The translations under genes and the position numbers were made by a program. The notes below the pieces were generated by a model, which worked only from the letters and a program-made list of their open reading frames with translations, was not told the DNA's origin and did no database searches. Source: Vombatus ursinus (Eukaryota > Chordata > Mammalia > Diprotodontia > Vombatidae). Taken from it: 64,000 nucleotides of DNA. The stretch spans positions 11,862,589 to 11,926,588 of the forward strand of contig NW_020954608.1 of assembly GCF_900497805.2 (NCBI RefSeq), given 5' to 3'. Numbering within the stretch: position 1 is the stretch's first letter; the number at the start of each line of letters is the position of its first letter. Positions 12,285-22,275 of the stretch are shown in pieces.

Positions 12285-12434
12285 GTGAATAATGAATCCC
12301 CTGAAGGTTTATTATTCAAATTGACAATGCAGATTTCCTTTGAGCTGGAGCCAGTTGCCATTTCTTATATAATTATAATGTCAAATCATGCACATTCAAG
12401 TACATGTTACCATTTCAGGGGATTTATTATTTAC
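12285..12434. repeat. Inverted repeat (hairpin-forming)
   Basis: Two 21-bp arms at 12285-12305 and 12414-12434 are inverted complements at 19 of 21 positions and share the core AATCCCCTGAA. They enclose 108 bp. No transposon family recognised. Confidence 0.7.
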
Positions 12435-12539
12435 ACTAATCAGAACTTAATCTGGATTTAGCTACTTAATGGTCCTTTTCCTCTTTTCTTTCCTCTCTCA
12501 ATGATCTCATCAACTCCCAGGTCAAAATAGAAAGTAATT

Positions 12540-12690
12540 ACTCCGAAGTCAGAGGACTCAGGTTCAAATTCTGTTTCTAGTGTTTACTTGATGAAATAAC
12601 GGAACTTCCCTGGGCCTCAATTTACTTAAAAAAGGGGGGAGGTTGATTAGATTGCCTCCCAGGTCTCTTCCAACTATATGTCTATGACTT
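12540..12690 (+). mobile_element. CORE-SINE
   Basis: 'aggactcaggttcaaattct', 'cctgggcctcaatttactta' and 'cccaggtctcttccaactat' give B box, core and tail in order. Confidence 0.7.
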
Positions 12691-13605
12691 ATGACCTCTA
12701 CAGATGACTCCCAAATCTATATATCCAGCACTTGTCTCCTGGCTCCAGTCCTGTACCATCAGTTGCCCACTGGGTATTGAAAACTGGATGTCCCACTGGC
12801 ACCTCAAAATTACCCTGTCCAAAACAGAACTCACTGTCTTTTCTCTCCCAACTCCCCAAAACTATTACAATAGCCCCCTAATTGGTCTCCCTACACTCAG
12901 TCTCTTCCTTCTGTAGTCAATCTCTGCATATACCAAATTGATTTTCCTAATTAAAAAAAAAAGTCTAATCACATCACTCCCCTACTCAAGAAGCCCCATT
13001 GGCTCTCTATTGCCTCTGGGATAAAATACACATTCCTCTATTTAGTATTTCAGATCATTCACGATCTTGTTCCCATTTAACTTTCCCAGGCTTGTTACTG
13101 TCATTCGATTATTTGGCATCCCAGGAAAATTGATTTGTTTGCTATGTCCTATACATAATATTTCCTCTTCCCATCCCTGTTGTACCTTTGCACAAGCTAT
13201 CTACCATATCTGGAATAAACTCCTTCATCTCCATCTCAGAATTCCTAGCAAACTTTAAGATAGGTTAACCGCCCTTTGCCATACTAGGTCTTCCCGATCT
13301 CCCTAGTTGCTCCCTACTCCCAATATAACTTATTTTGTATTTACTTTTTTGTGTATTTATATCTTTACCATCACCTCTGCAATAGAATGCAAGTTTGTTG
13401 AGGGAGAATATTTTATTTTTGTCTTGTATCCACAATGCAGGGAGCAGTGGATTGGATTATTCCAAACTGCATATAATCAAAAGCTTAACTACCCTTTAGA
13501 TACAGGAGTTAGTTCCGGTCATTTATTAAATTTTAGCCCAAGTAACAAAACACAGTGCCTGACACATACTAGGCATTTAATAAAACATTTGTTGAATAAG
13601 TACAT
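12690..13605 (+). mobile_element. L2 LINE
   Basis: Long, fairly continuous L2: 'ccaaatctatatatccagca', 'tggatgtcccactggcacct', 'ctggtattcc'-type middle replaced by diverged sequence, 'cccattggctctctattgcc', then 'gcctgacacatactaggcat' and 'ttaataaaac'. About 110 bp near 13437-13545 do not fit L2 and may be an insertion. Confidence 0.75.
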
Positions 13606-13829
13606 GAATATCAAAGTTGTACCAAGATGCCTCTGATGACTCATCAGCATCTCTAAAACTAGGCCAGTGGGGAGCACAAGCTCTGATGAGTTCCACCAAA
13701 TAAGAGAGGCTCTGAGTATGGGCCTGGTAATGGATTGTCACTCCAGGATTTATGTAACTGTATTCAGAAAGGTCATTACCAGAATATAGGCCAGGGTGAT
13801 GAATATTTGGGGTCAGAGCAATTCACAAA

Positions 13830-13895
13830 AGCCATCCAATTCAATTCAACAAATATTTTAACATCAACTGAAGGTAGACAAAAGTTGTGATCCTT
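13830..13895 (-). mobile_element. L2 3'-tip fragment
   Basis: 'caattcaattcaacaaatat' resembles the reverse complement of an L2 3' tip. Very short. Confidence 0.4.
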
Positions 13896-14460
13896 TCAGT
13901 GGAGGATGGGCATATCAAAGCAATCAAAGATACTTAAAGTTAATAAGTGATAAAAATAAAAATTATCTTTTTCTGTGAATATCCAGCTGAATCATAGTAG
14001 TGATTACAAACTGTGAGGGTGATAGGTCAAAGTATTCTTTCCCTATCCATTTTCATTACTGCCTGTTACCAGCCTGACTCTATCTAAACATTAGATTCCT
14101 TTCCAAATGGGCTGGGAAAACAGCAAAAAAAAAAACAAAACAACCCTCTTCTTTGACAAAAGTGTCCCTTTCTTCCATCCCCCACCCCCCTTGCCACATC
14201 CAAGGCTCATGGCCCCGGGAATAAGAAGAAAGCATCAGATCATTCTCAGTAATCACACTGGTCCTGATTCTCTCATTGGATCTTACTCAGTGTTAGTTTC
14301 ATTTTGCCCTGTTAGACTTCTTATGAAGCAAGCAGCAAAATGCTGTATGTAGAGGGGGCATGGGGGCAGTGAAACTAGCTGCCAACCAAAGGAACAATCC
14401 AAAACCATACAGCTATTGACAGTTTTTTCCAGTATTTCACCTCCATTAAGATTTCCTGGG
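13896..14460. other. Unassigned DNA
   Basis: Contains an A-rich run near 14125 and a C-rich patch near 14180-14192. No gene or repeat recognised. Confidence 0.4.
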
Positions 14461-14464
14461 CTGA

Positions 14465-14540
14465 CTTCCTCATTTGTCCAATTAAGGGGTGGGAATGAAT
14501 GGCCCCTTCTAGGTCTAAATCTATGACCTATGAAAACCTT
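14465..14540 (+). mobile_element. CORE-SINE tail
   Basis: 'acttcctcatttgtccaatt' and 'ttctaggtctaaatctatga' match the 3' tail of the CORE-SINE type seen at 9.4 and 26.3 kb. Confidence 0.55.
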
Positions 14541-15539
14541 TCCAGCCATGTCACAAACTGGCGGAAACCAATCTGTTTTCAAGGAGAAAACTTCAGTGGA
14601 AACCAAGCTATTTTTTCAGTAGAAGACTTCAGCTGCTCTTATTCTTCATGAGTAAAATTGAAGTTGCAAATCCTAGAGGTGGAAATTGGAGATCTAGCTG
14701 TGCAAGTACATAAAAGAGATTGTCACCAAAAAGGGTTCTCAGAGTATGACAATCCCTATGCACTTACTGGCCCACAAATTCACTCTGCAAATCCAAAGGT
14801 ACTGCCCATCTTGGAATACAAGCTCACTCAGTAACCCTTCCAACAAACCCTTTTTTTCTAGCACATGTGGCCATTCATTTATGCCAAGTATGTGGTCTCT
14901 TTTATGAATTGTTTTCCTCTTTGAATTGCACTTTCTTCTTTCTTCTTCCTTCTCCCAATTCCCCCGACTGAGCTTTGTCCTCAAGTGCTCTGCTCCCTCC
15001 CAGTTTATACCTTACTCATTATAGGAGCCTGATCAATGCCAAGTCCAGTGTGGGTAGAAGGTAAGGGCAACATTCATGAATCTAGCTCTAAATTATACCA
15101 TCAAAGCAAAAGATGTTGGAGGGGAGGGTGGAAGAGGCAGAAGTTTTAAGACAAATCACTTTGTTCAGGTTCCCATACATTCATTTCTCTAATATTGCTG
15201 TTCAGACAGGGAATGGAACTAGAAACATAGCAGATTTTCTGTAACATTTGGAGAAAATACATCTAAACCAGTGTATTTATGACATGTCAGTGTGTGCTCC
15301 CTAAACAAACACTGGTTCCATTTAAAGGCTAGCTAGTATCTGGGGAGGTGGCTGAAACAGACCTTAGTTTATTGGTTAAAAACAGGCATAGTAAGAACAA
15401 AAAAAAAATTATTCTCATTCCTATACAATTAAGAAAGTTTGCAAATAATAGAAGAGGTTAGTTTGGGGGGGGCGGTTCTAATTAAATTTGATTTTGGTAT
15501 ATAGGCTTTAAGAAGTCAGGTATATGATAGCAAAACCTG
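14541..15539. other. Unassigned DNA
   Basis: No repeat family or gene recognised. Short A and G runs near 15404 and 15465. Confidence 0.4.
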
Positions 15540-15930
15540 GGAACCAAGTGAAATGAAGTAATGTTTGGATAAGTGGTACATGAATGTCATGGAATATTAT
15601 AGTATTATAATCATCAATAAATACGGGAAATTCAGATAACGATGGGAAGAGCTGGATGGACTTGTGGAGAGTGAAAAAAGAGAACCAGGAAAATCATAAA
15701 CCCAATAACTACTGTATCATAAGTAAAAACAAGAAGAAAGTGGACTCAGAATAAACATAACAACCTGTATTAAATCCAAAGGTCAAATGTCTGCAGATGC
15801 TAAATGGAGGAGCTATTAGTTTATTTTCCTTGACTTTATCTGTATTATAAGGGAGGATTGGGGTGTGTGTGGGGGAAGTTGTATATGTGTATACTGGGAA
15901 ATTGTGATATAAAAACATAAAGGAAAATAC
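15540..15930 (+). mobile_element. L1 3' fragment
   Basis: 'aagtggtacatgaatgtcat' followed by 'ggaatattatagtattataa', 'agagaaccaggaaaatcata' and a T/G-rich 3' UTR follow the order of the L1 at 37.5-38.6 kb. Diverged. Confidence 0.6.
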
Positions 15931-15944
15931 AGTTGTTTTTTAAT

Positions 15945-16110
15945 TAGTTAGGAAGCAGAGAATTGTAGTTAGAGCTTCCCACTCTGAAGCAGGATATCTG
16001 AATTCAAGTCTTACCAGTGGCACCTACTTGCTATGTATGAGTCCTTGAGCAAAAAATTTAACCTCTCAATGCCCCCAGGCAATTCTCTAACACAATAAAT
16101 CTCTGATCCG
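15945..16110 (+). mobile_element. CORE-SINE fragment
   Basis: 'tatctgaattcaagtcttac' and 'tgagcaaaaaatttaacctc' sit in the order of tRNA-like head and core. Confidence 0.55.
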
Positions 16111-16715
16111 TATTGATAAGCATTTTCTCTTTAGGAAGTCTTATACCAATGAAATGGGGGGGGCGATCCATATCTATAATGTATGGGAACAATGGAACAA
16201 TGGAATGCACATGATTTAAAAAAAAAAACTATGCAAATATAAAGGTATTTCTAGGGATCTCTAACATTTCAGTCCAAATAACAAAGCTGCCTGTGAAGAT
16301 CTAACATGGGAGGAACTAGAAAGCTACATCAGTCCTTAATGGCACTAGATGAGTTTACATCCCAGGCTCATGTGTAAGCAGCGTCAACCTAAGCGCTTTT
16401 CCAGCTCCAAGTCTTCAATATTTTTTATTCATATCCTCCTTAGGGACTGTGGAAAGCATGTAAATGTTTTGGTTTAAAATATTTAGGGTGCCATTTCCAA
16501 CTACTTTGCAAGTGAAGAGTAAGTAAACGGAGCTAATGATTTTAAAGACAAGTAAATAGAGTCTAGGATGTCAATAAGAAATTGAAATACTCATTTCCTG
16601 TGAGCAGTGGGGTGAATGTGGGTAGTTGAGGGGTGCCTATTAGGTTTTAGGTTGGTAATATTAAAGGAAATCTTCGGGGGAAAAAAAAAGGGTTTTTGTC
16701 AAAATATAACCTGCA
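16111..16715. other. Unassigned DNA
   Basis: A homopolymer G run near 16157 and an A run near 16220. Nothing else recognised. Confidence 0.4.
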
Positions 16716-16857
16716 GGGGGTAGCTAGATGGTGCTTTGGCCTTGGAGTCACGAGAATCTGAGTTCAAATCCAGCCTCAGACACTTGACACTAGCTATGTG
16801 ACTCTGGTCAAGTTACTTAACCCTGATTGCCTCACCAAAAAGCGAAAAGAAAAAAGA
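16716..16857 (+). mobile_element. Short tRNA-derived SINE
   Basis: 'gggggtagctagatggtgct', 'gagttcaaatccagcctcag', 'cacttgacactagctatgtg', then an A-rich tail. Confidence 0.9.
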
Positions 16858-16961
16858 ATAGAACCTGTAGTTTATTCGTAATCACAACAATGGTATGTTC
16901 ATGGAAAACACCATTTAAATTACTAATCTGGCCTAGAAAGATTATGGATAAACTGTGGAAC

Positions 16962-17411
16962 TGATGGGGTTGGGATCTGGGCCACAAAAAGGAAAAACCC
17001 TGGACTTTCCCACATGGCCAAATCTCTGACCTTGGCGTGAGGCTATAATCCCATCAACTGACCTTTCATTGTGGACCTCCCTATGGCCCTAGGCCATTTC
17101 TCCATTCTCCCTTGGCCATGTGGCCCAGGTCCCTGGAATTCTATTACCTCATAGACTACTTGGCCACTCCTAAATCTCTCCCATAGTCTTTCTGTATTTA
17201 AGGTCCATCTTGTCTTTATTAAGATGCTTAGATGCTTATAATCTAGCCACTGCTTACCCATGTTCAGACTCCTTAAGAGTCTGCCCAGTATGATGGATAT
17301 TCTAATAAACCTTGTCTTTGGCTGAAAGAAGGCTTGGGTCGAATTCTTTCGGGCAGGACCTGTGTGTTGTGATTTTGGGGTCCCAGCACCCCGAACCCCT
17401 AAACTGAATCA
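16962..17411 (+). mobile_element. Solo LTR, endogenous retrovirus fossil (copy 1)
   Basis: About 450 bp beginning TGATGGGGTTGGG and ending CTGAATCA, so it has TG...CA ends. A 4-bp duplication GAAC flanks it (16958-16961 and 17412-17415), the size typical of gammaretrovirus-like ERV1. A 'aataaacc' polyadenylation signal lies near 17303. No internal retroviral sequence adjoins it; it is a relic. Shorter than the two sister copies. Confidence 0.85.
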
Positions 17412-17848
17412 GAACAATCAATAGAAATGAACAACATACCTAACTGAAATAACGTGGCAAAATAAAAAACTTCTGTTTTCATGGGAACTGAAATCACATT
17501 TTAAGTAAGCCTATGCACATTTCTTAAAGGAAATATTTTTAGTGTTTTCTAATATAAGGTATTGGTGGGGAAGCCCACTTCTATTAAAGGTTATATACGT
17601 TTTCAGAGAGGGAAGTAGGGGGAGGAAAAGAAAAATAGAAACTTAAACTAAAAAGATACCAAATGAATTTAGAAGAAATATTTTGAGGTAACCTGGCCAA
17701 ATAAAACTGACCCAAGGGCTTTTAAAGGTATTTCAGGTGGAGTATAAACCACCTACAATGCTAGTGTTGAATGCTATAGAATAACCTCCACTTTGTGAAA
17801 GTTTTTTGTGTGATAGGAAGAACTCTAATGCTTTCTTAAGTACATAGG
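17412..17848. other. Unassigned DNA between LTRs
   Basis: AT-rich with no recognised retroviral internal region or host gene. Confidence 0.4.
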
Positions 17849-17849
17849 T

Positions 17850-18441
17850 GTGTGGGATAGTGGGATAGATTAAAAAAAACTCAGAGGTATCTCAAGGTAA
17901 GAACAGAAAGTTTATTTCAGTTCTTGAGAATTGGGTGTTCCTCTCACCGTCATGATTTCTGATGGAAGAAGACAAGTACAGAAGCAGAAAGCCAGATTAA
18001 ATAGCCCTAACAGTGAGATTCCCCCTCCCACCAACTGACCAATATTTTGGCTTACAATCTGAGCACGAAAATCTATTCCCAGAGACAGAGAACAAAGAAA
18101 CAATATACATATCCATCACCTTAGTTTGCTGCAAAAATGAACAATTTAGAATGTGTGATCAAGGTAGATGCTGCTGTGGGAAGGTCACCATGACCGAATG
18201 TACAGGGGTCCAGGGGGGGTTTCAGACTTGGCAATCTTTAACTACTGATGCCAGACTGTGAGAACAAGGGAACTATAGAAATCTATACTTATCTTATACT
18301 GTCTCCTGAACTTATCTCCAAGTTCAGGATAATCTTATCCCAAACCTTAATTACACTGAGAAGTCTTCACAGGGGCATCCCACTCACAGAGAATATGAGA
18401 TGATCCCCAATAAGCTTTATCTTAGAATTTTACTATCCTGA
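17850..18441 (-). mobile_element. Probable LTR fossil of a second family
   Basis: On the minus strand it has a U3-like stretch, a TATA-like 'gggctatttaatctgg', and 'aactgaaataaactttctg' as polyadenylation signal, followed by a short U5-like tail. The outer edges and target duplication are not clear. Solo LTR copy 2 sits at its 5' side. Fossil only. Confidence 0.45.
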
Positions 18442-18997
18442 TGATGCGGTTTAGGGGTTCAGGGGTCCTGAGACCCCAAAATCACTACCCGTGGGTCCTG
18501 CCTGAAAGAATTCAATCCAAGCCTTCTTTCAGCCAAAGACAAGGTTTATTAGAACATCTGTCATATTGGGCAGACTCTTAAGGGGTCCGAATATGAGTAA
18601 GCAGTGGCTAGATTATAAGAATCCCAGCAGTGGCTGGATTTTAAGAATCGCAGCATCTTAATGGAGACAAGATGGACCTTATATACAGAAAGCTTGTGGG
18701 AGGGATCTTGGAGTGGCCAAGTAGTTTGGGGCCTAAGGAGATTTGGATGGAAGTGGCCGGTAAACTGGGGTGAACAGAACTCCTGGGACCTGGCCGAGGG
18801 AGATTGGATCCTAGCTAGGATTAAAGGTGGGAAATGGCCAGGGGCCATAGGGAGGTAAAACATTTGAGGGGAGATTGGGTGTAGCCACAATGAAAGGCCA
18901 GTTGATGGGATTATAGCCTCAGGCCAATGCCAGAGATTGGGCCATATGGGAAAGTCCAGGGTTTTTCCTTTCTAGGGCCCAGATCCCAACCCCATCA
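18442..18997 (-). mobile_element. Solo LTR, endogenous retrovirus fossil (copy 2)
   Basis: A minus-strand copy of the family at 16962 and 20311, 556 bp, with TG...CA ends and a 4-bp duplication CTGA (18438-18441 and 18998-19001). It carries 'tatataaggtcc' as a TATA-like box and 'aataaacc' on its own strand. Solo relic without internal region. Confidence 0.85.
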
Positions 18998-19130
18998 CTG
19001 ATAGAAATAGGTATGTAAGTGAAAACTCATTCAAGGACGATATTTGTGTCCCACAGTCAAATCCTCCTTGGAAAAGAAATGAAAGCTTTCTCTTTCTGGG
19101 CAGTTTTTCCACCCCCCTCATTTCCCCATA

Positions 19131-19151
19131 CCCCACCCCCACCCCCACCCC
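19131..19151 (-). other. G-quadruplex-forming tract
   Basis: The plus strand has four C runs of 4, 5, 5 and 4 separated by single A residues. The minus strand is therefore a canonical four-run G-quadruplex motif with 1-nt loops, and the plus strand a possible i-motif. Confidence 0.75.
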
Positions 19152-19587
19152 ATGCCCCTTCCATCCCTGATAACCCTGAAATAGTTTACTCAACTGAATG
19201 GTGAGCAGATTTTTACTGCCACAGAGGTACAGGAAGCTCTCAGTTCTGGACAGTTCTAGCATTCAGTTGTCCTAGCTAGTGCCGCTAACTTGATCAAAAT
19301 AACTGTCTTCTCTGACTTAATGGGACAACCAATCTTAACTTTTTTCTCACTTCCCCTCCCTGTCTGCCACCTCCACCCCAACTCCTACCACATCATCCTA
19401 TACTGGGTGCTTTGGGGCAAAGAAACAGCATGGACTCCTGGTGTCAATCAATATTATGTGCCAAGCTTTATTCTAGGTGCTGGGGATACAAATATAAAGC
19501 ATTTCCTTCTCACCATGAGTTTATATTCTAATAAGGGATACAAGTATGTGTATTAAAAAATAAAGTATAAATGTGCAATTGATGCAT

Positions 19588-19624
19588 ACATATGTGTATG
19601 TGTGTGTATGTATGTATGTACATA
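19588..19624. repeat. (TG/TATG)n microsatellite
   Basis: Alternating tgtg and tatg units within the L2 3' UTR. Confidence 0.85.
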
Positions 19625-20310
19625 AAATAAGAAAAAAAAAGGTGGTTAGGGAAGAAGAAGAGTACCAGAAATTAGAGGAATCAGGAAAGGCTTCATAGAG
19701 AAGGTGGTGCCTAAGCTGCATCTTGAAGGGAGGGGGAGAAAGAGAGAGAGACAGACAGACTGTATAAGGTGGAAGTGAGGAGAGGATGCATTTCAGCCAT
19801 TGTGGGAGGGAGGAAGGGGTTTGCCATAACAAAGCTATGAAGGAAATGAGTGATGGAGTGTCTCAAGTGAAGAATAGAGAGAAGGCAGATTTGACTGGTT
19901 TTCAGAAGGTGAGTTAATTTCTAATGAGGGTAGGAAGTTAGGTTTGGGCCAGATTTTGTAGAGCCAAACAGTAACTTAGATATATATATTGTATAGGCAA
20001 TAGGAAGCCATTGGAGTTAAACTGGGTTGAATAGGGGAGTCACATTGTCAGCTCTACACTTAAGGAAAATGACTTTGGACTTTGGCAGCAGTGAACAGAG
20101 TAGACGAGAGTGGGGAAAGATTTGAGACAAGGTCACCGATTAGGAGGCTAATCAGCTGTGTCCAGTAGAGAGAGATGGAAGCCAGAGATGTTGTGAAGGA
20201 CTGGGTATGTGGGAATGAAGGTGACTGAAGAGTCCAAAATAATGCCAAACTTATGACCCTGGAAAGATGGGGGTGACTTTGGCAGAAATAGCGAAGTTTG
20301 GAAGAGGTTA

Positions 20311-20848
20311 TGATGGGGTTGGGATCTGGGCCCCAGAAAGGAAAAACTCTGAACTTTCCCACGTGGCCAAATTTCTGGTGTTCCCTGAGGCTATAATCCC
20401 ATCAACTGACAATTTAATTGTGGCTACACCCAATCTCCCAATTCTGTTTATCTAGCCTTCCTTTGTCTTACCTTCCTATGTGTGGCCCCCGGCCATTTCC
20501 CACCCTAAATTCTAACGAGACTCCCATTCTCGCTTGGCCTCGAGGTACAGGTCCCAGGAGTTCTGTTCACCCCAGATTACTTGTCACTCCTAGGTCCCTC
20601 CCACAGTCTTTATGTATATAAGGTCCATCTTGTCTCCATTAAAATGCTCAGATTCTTATAATCTAGTCATTGCTTAGATTTTTAAAATCTAGCCACTGGT
20701 CAGATTCTTATAATCTAGCCAATAGTTTACTAATGTTCTAATAAACCTTGTATTTGGCTGAAAGAAGGCTTGAGTCTAATTCTTTTGGGCAGGACCCTCA
20801 TATTGTGATTTTGAGGTCCCAGGACCCCTGAACCCCTAAACTGCATCA
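20311..20848 (+). mobile_element. Solo LTR, endogenous retrovirus fossil (copy 3)
   Basis: 538 bp, starting TGATGGGGTTGGGATCTGGG and ending CTGCATCA, with a 4-bp duplication GTTA (20307-20310 and 20849-20852). 'tatataaggtcc' and 'aataaacc' mark promoter-like and polyadenylation regions. Inserted into the minus-strand L2. Solo relic. Confidence 0.88.
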
Positions 20849-20852
20849 GTTA

Positions 20853-21045
20853 CAGGGGTGAGAAACCTAATGGCCTCAAGGCCACGTGTGGCCCTCTAGG
20901 TCCTCAAGTATGGCCGTTTTACTGAATCCAAACTTCACAGAACAAATCCCCTAGTATAAAGGATTTGAAATCTTCTCTAAAACTTGGACTCAATCAAAAG
21001 GCTGCACTCAAGGACCTAGAAGGCCATGCAGGTTCACCACCCCTG
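20853..21045 (+). mobile_element. hAT-type miniature element (MITE)
   Basis: 193 bp with inverted ends CAGGGGTGAGAAACCT and AGGTTCACCACCCCTG. Internal arms also pair ('ctctaggtcctcaag' against 'aaggacctagaa'), so it is nearly one long hairpin. I recognise the pattern from marsupial Charlie-like MITEs. GTTA lies on both sides, shorter than the 8-bp duplication expected for hAT. Non-coding, non-autonomous. Confidence 0.8.
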
Positions 21046-21204
21046 GTTAGGATTTAGGATGAAAGCTGATTTCAGTTTTTGACATAGTGAGTTTAAGATG
21101 TCTCTGGAACATTCATTTTGAAATGGCTAAGAGACAACTGATATAGAACTGAAGCTCAAGGGACAAATGGGTTGGATATATAGATCTTGAAGTTAATTGC
21201 AAGT

Positions 21205-21290
21205 CGGAGTGAATTCAACCAGCATTAAGTGCCTACAATACACAAGGCACTACACTTAACACTAGGGGTACAAAGAAAGTGCCACTCACT
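21205..21290 (-). mobile_element. L2 3'-tip fragment
   Basis: 'gaattcaaccagcattaagt' followed by 'gcctacaatacacaaggcac' is a second L2 3' tip in minus orientation within the larger L2. Confidence 0.6.
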
Positions 21291-21512
21291 CCCACCCCTA
21301 CAAACAACAAACACAACAATTAAAGAGAGCTGATGAGATTCCTGAGAGTTTAGACGAGGAAATAAGAGGGCCCCAGGATAGGACCATGGGGAGCACTCAC
21401 AGTTAGGGGGCATGATATGGATGATGACCCATCCAAAAGAGCTAAGGAGAAGTAAAGGAGAGAATATTGCCACAAAAAACAGAGGAGAGTGTCCAAGAAG
21501 AGAGGGTGGTCA

Positions 21513-22275
21513 TGTTTATCTTATCTTTAGTAGTCATCCACCAGAGAGGATTAGTTCAATGCAAAGGCCTTTATTGAAATAGGATATTTTTTCAAAGCAG
21601 CAATACAATCTATTTCCTCTTATGAAACTGGGGCATACTCTCGTAAATATACCCTCCATTCCACTTGTGGGAAGAGTGAACACACATGGTGTGTGAAAAG
21701 GAAAACTTAGGGGATGTGGGTGATGAGATGCTCATGTGGAGGGACAACTCATGCCTCTTACACTGTGTAGAACTACTGATGTCTCCTGCTGATGTCACCA
21801 TGCTGCTCCCCACTGGTTTCCATCGAATACATAGTCCCTGTGTGATGCTTCCAGGCATGGTTTACCTAGATGTGTGATTGCAGTTTTCTCTGCATCTAAC
21901 CTCAGCCTTCCTTGGCTATAGCACCATATCTCCTGCAGATCAGAGGTTTTGCTACTCTATTTCAATTCAAACCTCCAAGTATTTTTCAGAGCCCTTTAGC
22001 AAGGCAGTAGCCCTTCCTTCAACCATAATACCTGCAAAAATTTCCTGGGGTGGGGCTGGGGACAAAAAAAAAAACAAAAACCCCAAACCAAACCTTTGTG
22101 GTTTTCTGCTTTGAGGAGTGGCCAGATTAGAAGACCTTCCATTTCCAGAGATCTTTTTTTCCCCCAATCTCCAAACTCCTTAGGACACTGAGCAGGGTTC
22201 TCCAAGTGCACTCAGGTTTAATCTTTTCTTTGAGGTAAACTACTTGGTCTCAGGGTCCTTGTCTCTGACACCTCA
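21513..22275 (-). mobile_element. Probable LTR-type fossil
   Basis: Recognisable L2 stops at 21512 and the next bases are TGTTTATC. On the minus strand the segment has 'tatttcaataaaggcctttg' close to that edge, an LTR-like polyadenylation layout, and a long U3-like stretch upstream. The other edge and the target duplication are not resolved. Fossil; no coding content assigned. Confidence 0.4.

Larger units (their letters stand above)
19445..21510 (-). mobile_element. Long minus-strand L2, split by later insertions
   Basis: Begins 'atgtgccaagctttattcta' (3' end) and runs through 'caggaaaggcttcatagaga', 'ggcaataggaagccattgga', 'acagaaatagc'-type and 'agtgagtttaagatgtctct' to about 21510. A TG microsatellite, solo LTR copy 3, a hAT miniature element and a second L2 tip interrupt it. 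The longest single LINE in the window and the oldest layer of this block. Confidence 0.7.

Noticed and set aside
14107-14606. Short frames around 14.1-14.6 kb as exons
   Set aside because: No consistent splice sites or domain similarity, and part is the tail of a CORE-SINE.
16958-20852. A single provirus bounded by the LTRs at 16962 and 20311
   Set aside because: The target duplications differ (GAAC and GTTA), a third LTR is inverted between them, and the interior is largely L2 and unassigned DNA.
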